A stretch of DNA of 5,290 bases from positions 1 to 5,290 of the forward strand of contig JAGDDO010000316.1 in the NCBI GenBank assembly GCA_017848205.1, given 5' to 3'. The DNA is from Oscillospiraceae bacterium. Its GTDB lineage: Bacteria > Bacillota_A > Clostridia > Oscillospirales > Ruminococcaceae. A program made the translations under genes and the position numbers. The notes beneath the pieces are model-generated. The model made no database searches, was not told where the DNA came from, and saw only the letters and a program-made list of their open reading frames with translations. Shown piece after piece: positions 4,699 through 5,290 of this stretch; the stretch's first letter is position 1; each line of letters starts with the position of its first letter.

Positions 4699-5290
4699 TC
4701 ATGCGTTCTTCTTTTTGAGCATTTTAATAACGTCCTTTATCTTCACAGGTTCACCGCGGTAGAGGACAAGTGCCTTGTAAACGCGGGCTGTAAGATAAAC
4801 TACAACTACAGTTGCAGCGATCATAAGGACTGTGCTTATTACAGCAGTCATCATGTCGATGTTTCCGATAACGATATCGGCCGGAACTGTAAACGGTGAA
4901 GTAAACGGAACGAAACGAAGTATTTTAAGCATGTGGTCATTTCCGCTGAGCTGATTGGTATACGGGAATATCCAGCTTATAACAACTATCATTGTGTAAA
5001 TTCCGAAGTAATTGCTTATTTCCTCGGTCTTTGAAGCAAAGGATCCGGTAAATGCTGCAAGTGCGATGTATAAAAGGAATCCTACAAGAATTGCAATAAA
5101 TCCGATCACAAATGCCGGAACCGAGAATCCTCCCTGTCCTGAAAGCATTCCAAGGAACTTATTAAACTTTTCGCCCACACCGGATGAAAATGACATTCCG
5201 GCTGATATACCGATGAATATGGATGCGACCCATATAAAGAACTGTAAAAGTGCTGCAAAGTACATGCCAAGGATCTTTCCGAAAATAAGA
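4699..5290 (-). CDS. ABC-2 type export permease, NatB/YhaP-like, C-terminal part
   Basis: The frame is open from the window edge (5289) to TGA at 4701-4699, giving the last 196 residues of a membrane protein that starts outside the window. The Met codon at 5265 is internal, because the preceding residues LIFGKILG run on into MYFAALLQFF. GKILG...LLQFFIW is the pattern seen before a membrane segment in ABC-2 permeases of the NatB group. Further features are a long hydrophobic segment (window residues about 56-80), SFASKTEEISNY, FVPFTSPFTVPADI (118-131 counted from that Met) and a final membrane segment followed by ARVYKALVLYRGEPVKIKDVIK at the cytoplasmic tail, all usual for this family. Such permeases pair with a separate ATPase to export sodium, drugs or peptides. 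The substrate cannot be told here. Its own terminator separates it from the sulfate operon. Confidence 0.85.
   Translation of the reverse strand, partial: LIFGKILGMYFAALLQFFIWVASIFIGISAGMSFSSGVGEKFNKFLGMLSGQGGFSVPAFVIGFIAILVGFLLYIALAAFTGSFASKTEEISNYFGIYTMIVVISWIFPYTNQLSGNDHMLKILRFVPFTSPFTVPADIVIGNIDMMTAVISTVLMIAATVVVVYLTARVYKALVLYRGEPVKIKDVIKMLKKKNA

Overview
The window looks like the chromosome of a low-GC Gram-positive, most likely a clostridial gut or rumen type organism such as Ruminococcus or a relative. This is inferred from AT-rich DNA, Firmicute-type Shine-Dalgarno (SD) sites, a lipoprotein-anchored binding protein and a textbook sigma-A promoter. The genus cannot be fixed from the sequence alone. 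All real genes lie on the minus strand, so they read from high to low coordinates.

From 5290 down to 4699 is the C-terminal part of an ABC-2 type (NatB/YhaP-like) export permease, cut by the window edge. It ends at a strong intrinsic terminator (4568-4616). From 4574 to 4345 there is no gene. This stretch is dense with perfect inverted repeats: three back-to-back hairpins inside a 10-bp flanking inverted repeat (4460-4571), a 12-bp stem (4415-4441), a 12-bp GC palindrome (4443-4454) and a second intrinsic terminator (4345-4384). It may be a structured small RNA or a small non-autonomous mobile repeat.

A near-consensus promoter (4208-4236) then drives a sulfate-uptake operon after a leader of about 167 nt that holds two dyads. 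The order is sbp (sulfate-binding lipoprotein), cysT and cysW (the two membrane subunits) and cysA (the ATPase). The genes are tightly packed: 19 nt, 5 nt and a 1-nt TGATG overlap. Together they make a complete SulT-type importer: Sbp captures sulfate outside, CysT and CysW form the channel, and CysA powers it.

Six bases after cysA, in the same reading frame, starts hemA (glutamyl-tRNA reductase, first 67 codons, cut at base 1). It carries the TCNRTE catalytic-cysteine motif. HemA makes the tetrapyrrole precursor from which siroheme, the cofactor of assimilatory sulfite reductase, is built. The layout therefore suggests one transcript that couples sulfate import with cofactor supply for sulfate reduction. 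The most interesting unexplained parts are the hairpin-rich intergenic block and the long structured leader of the operon.
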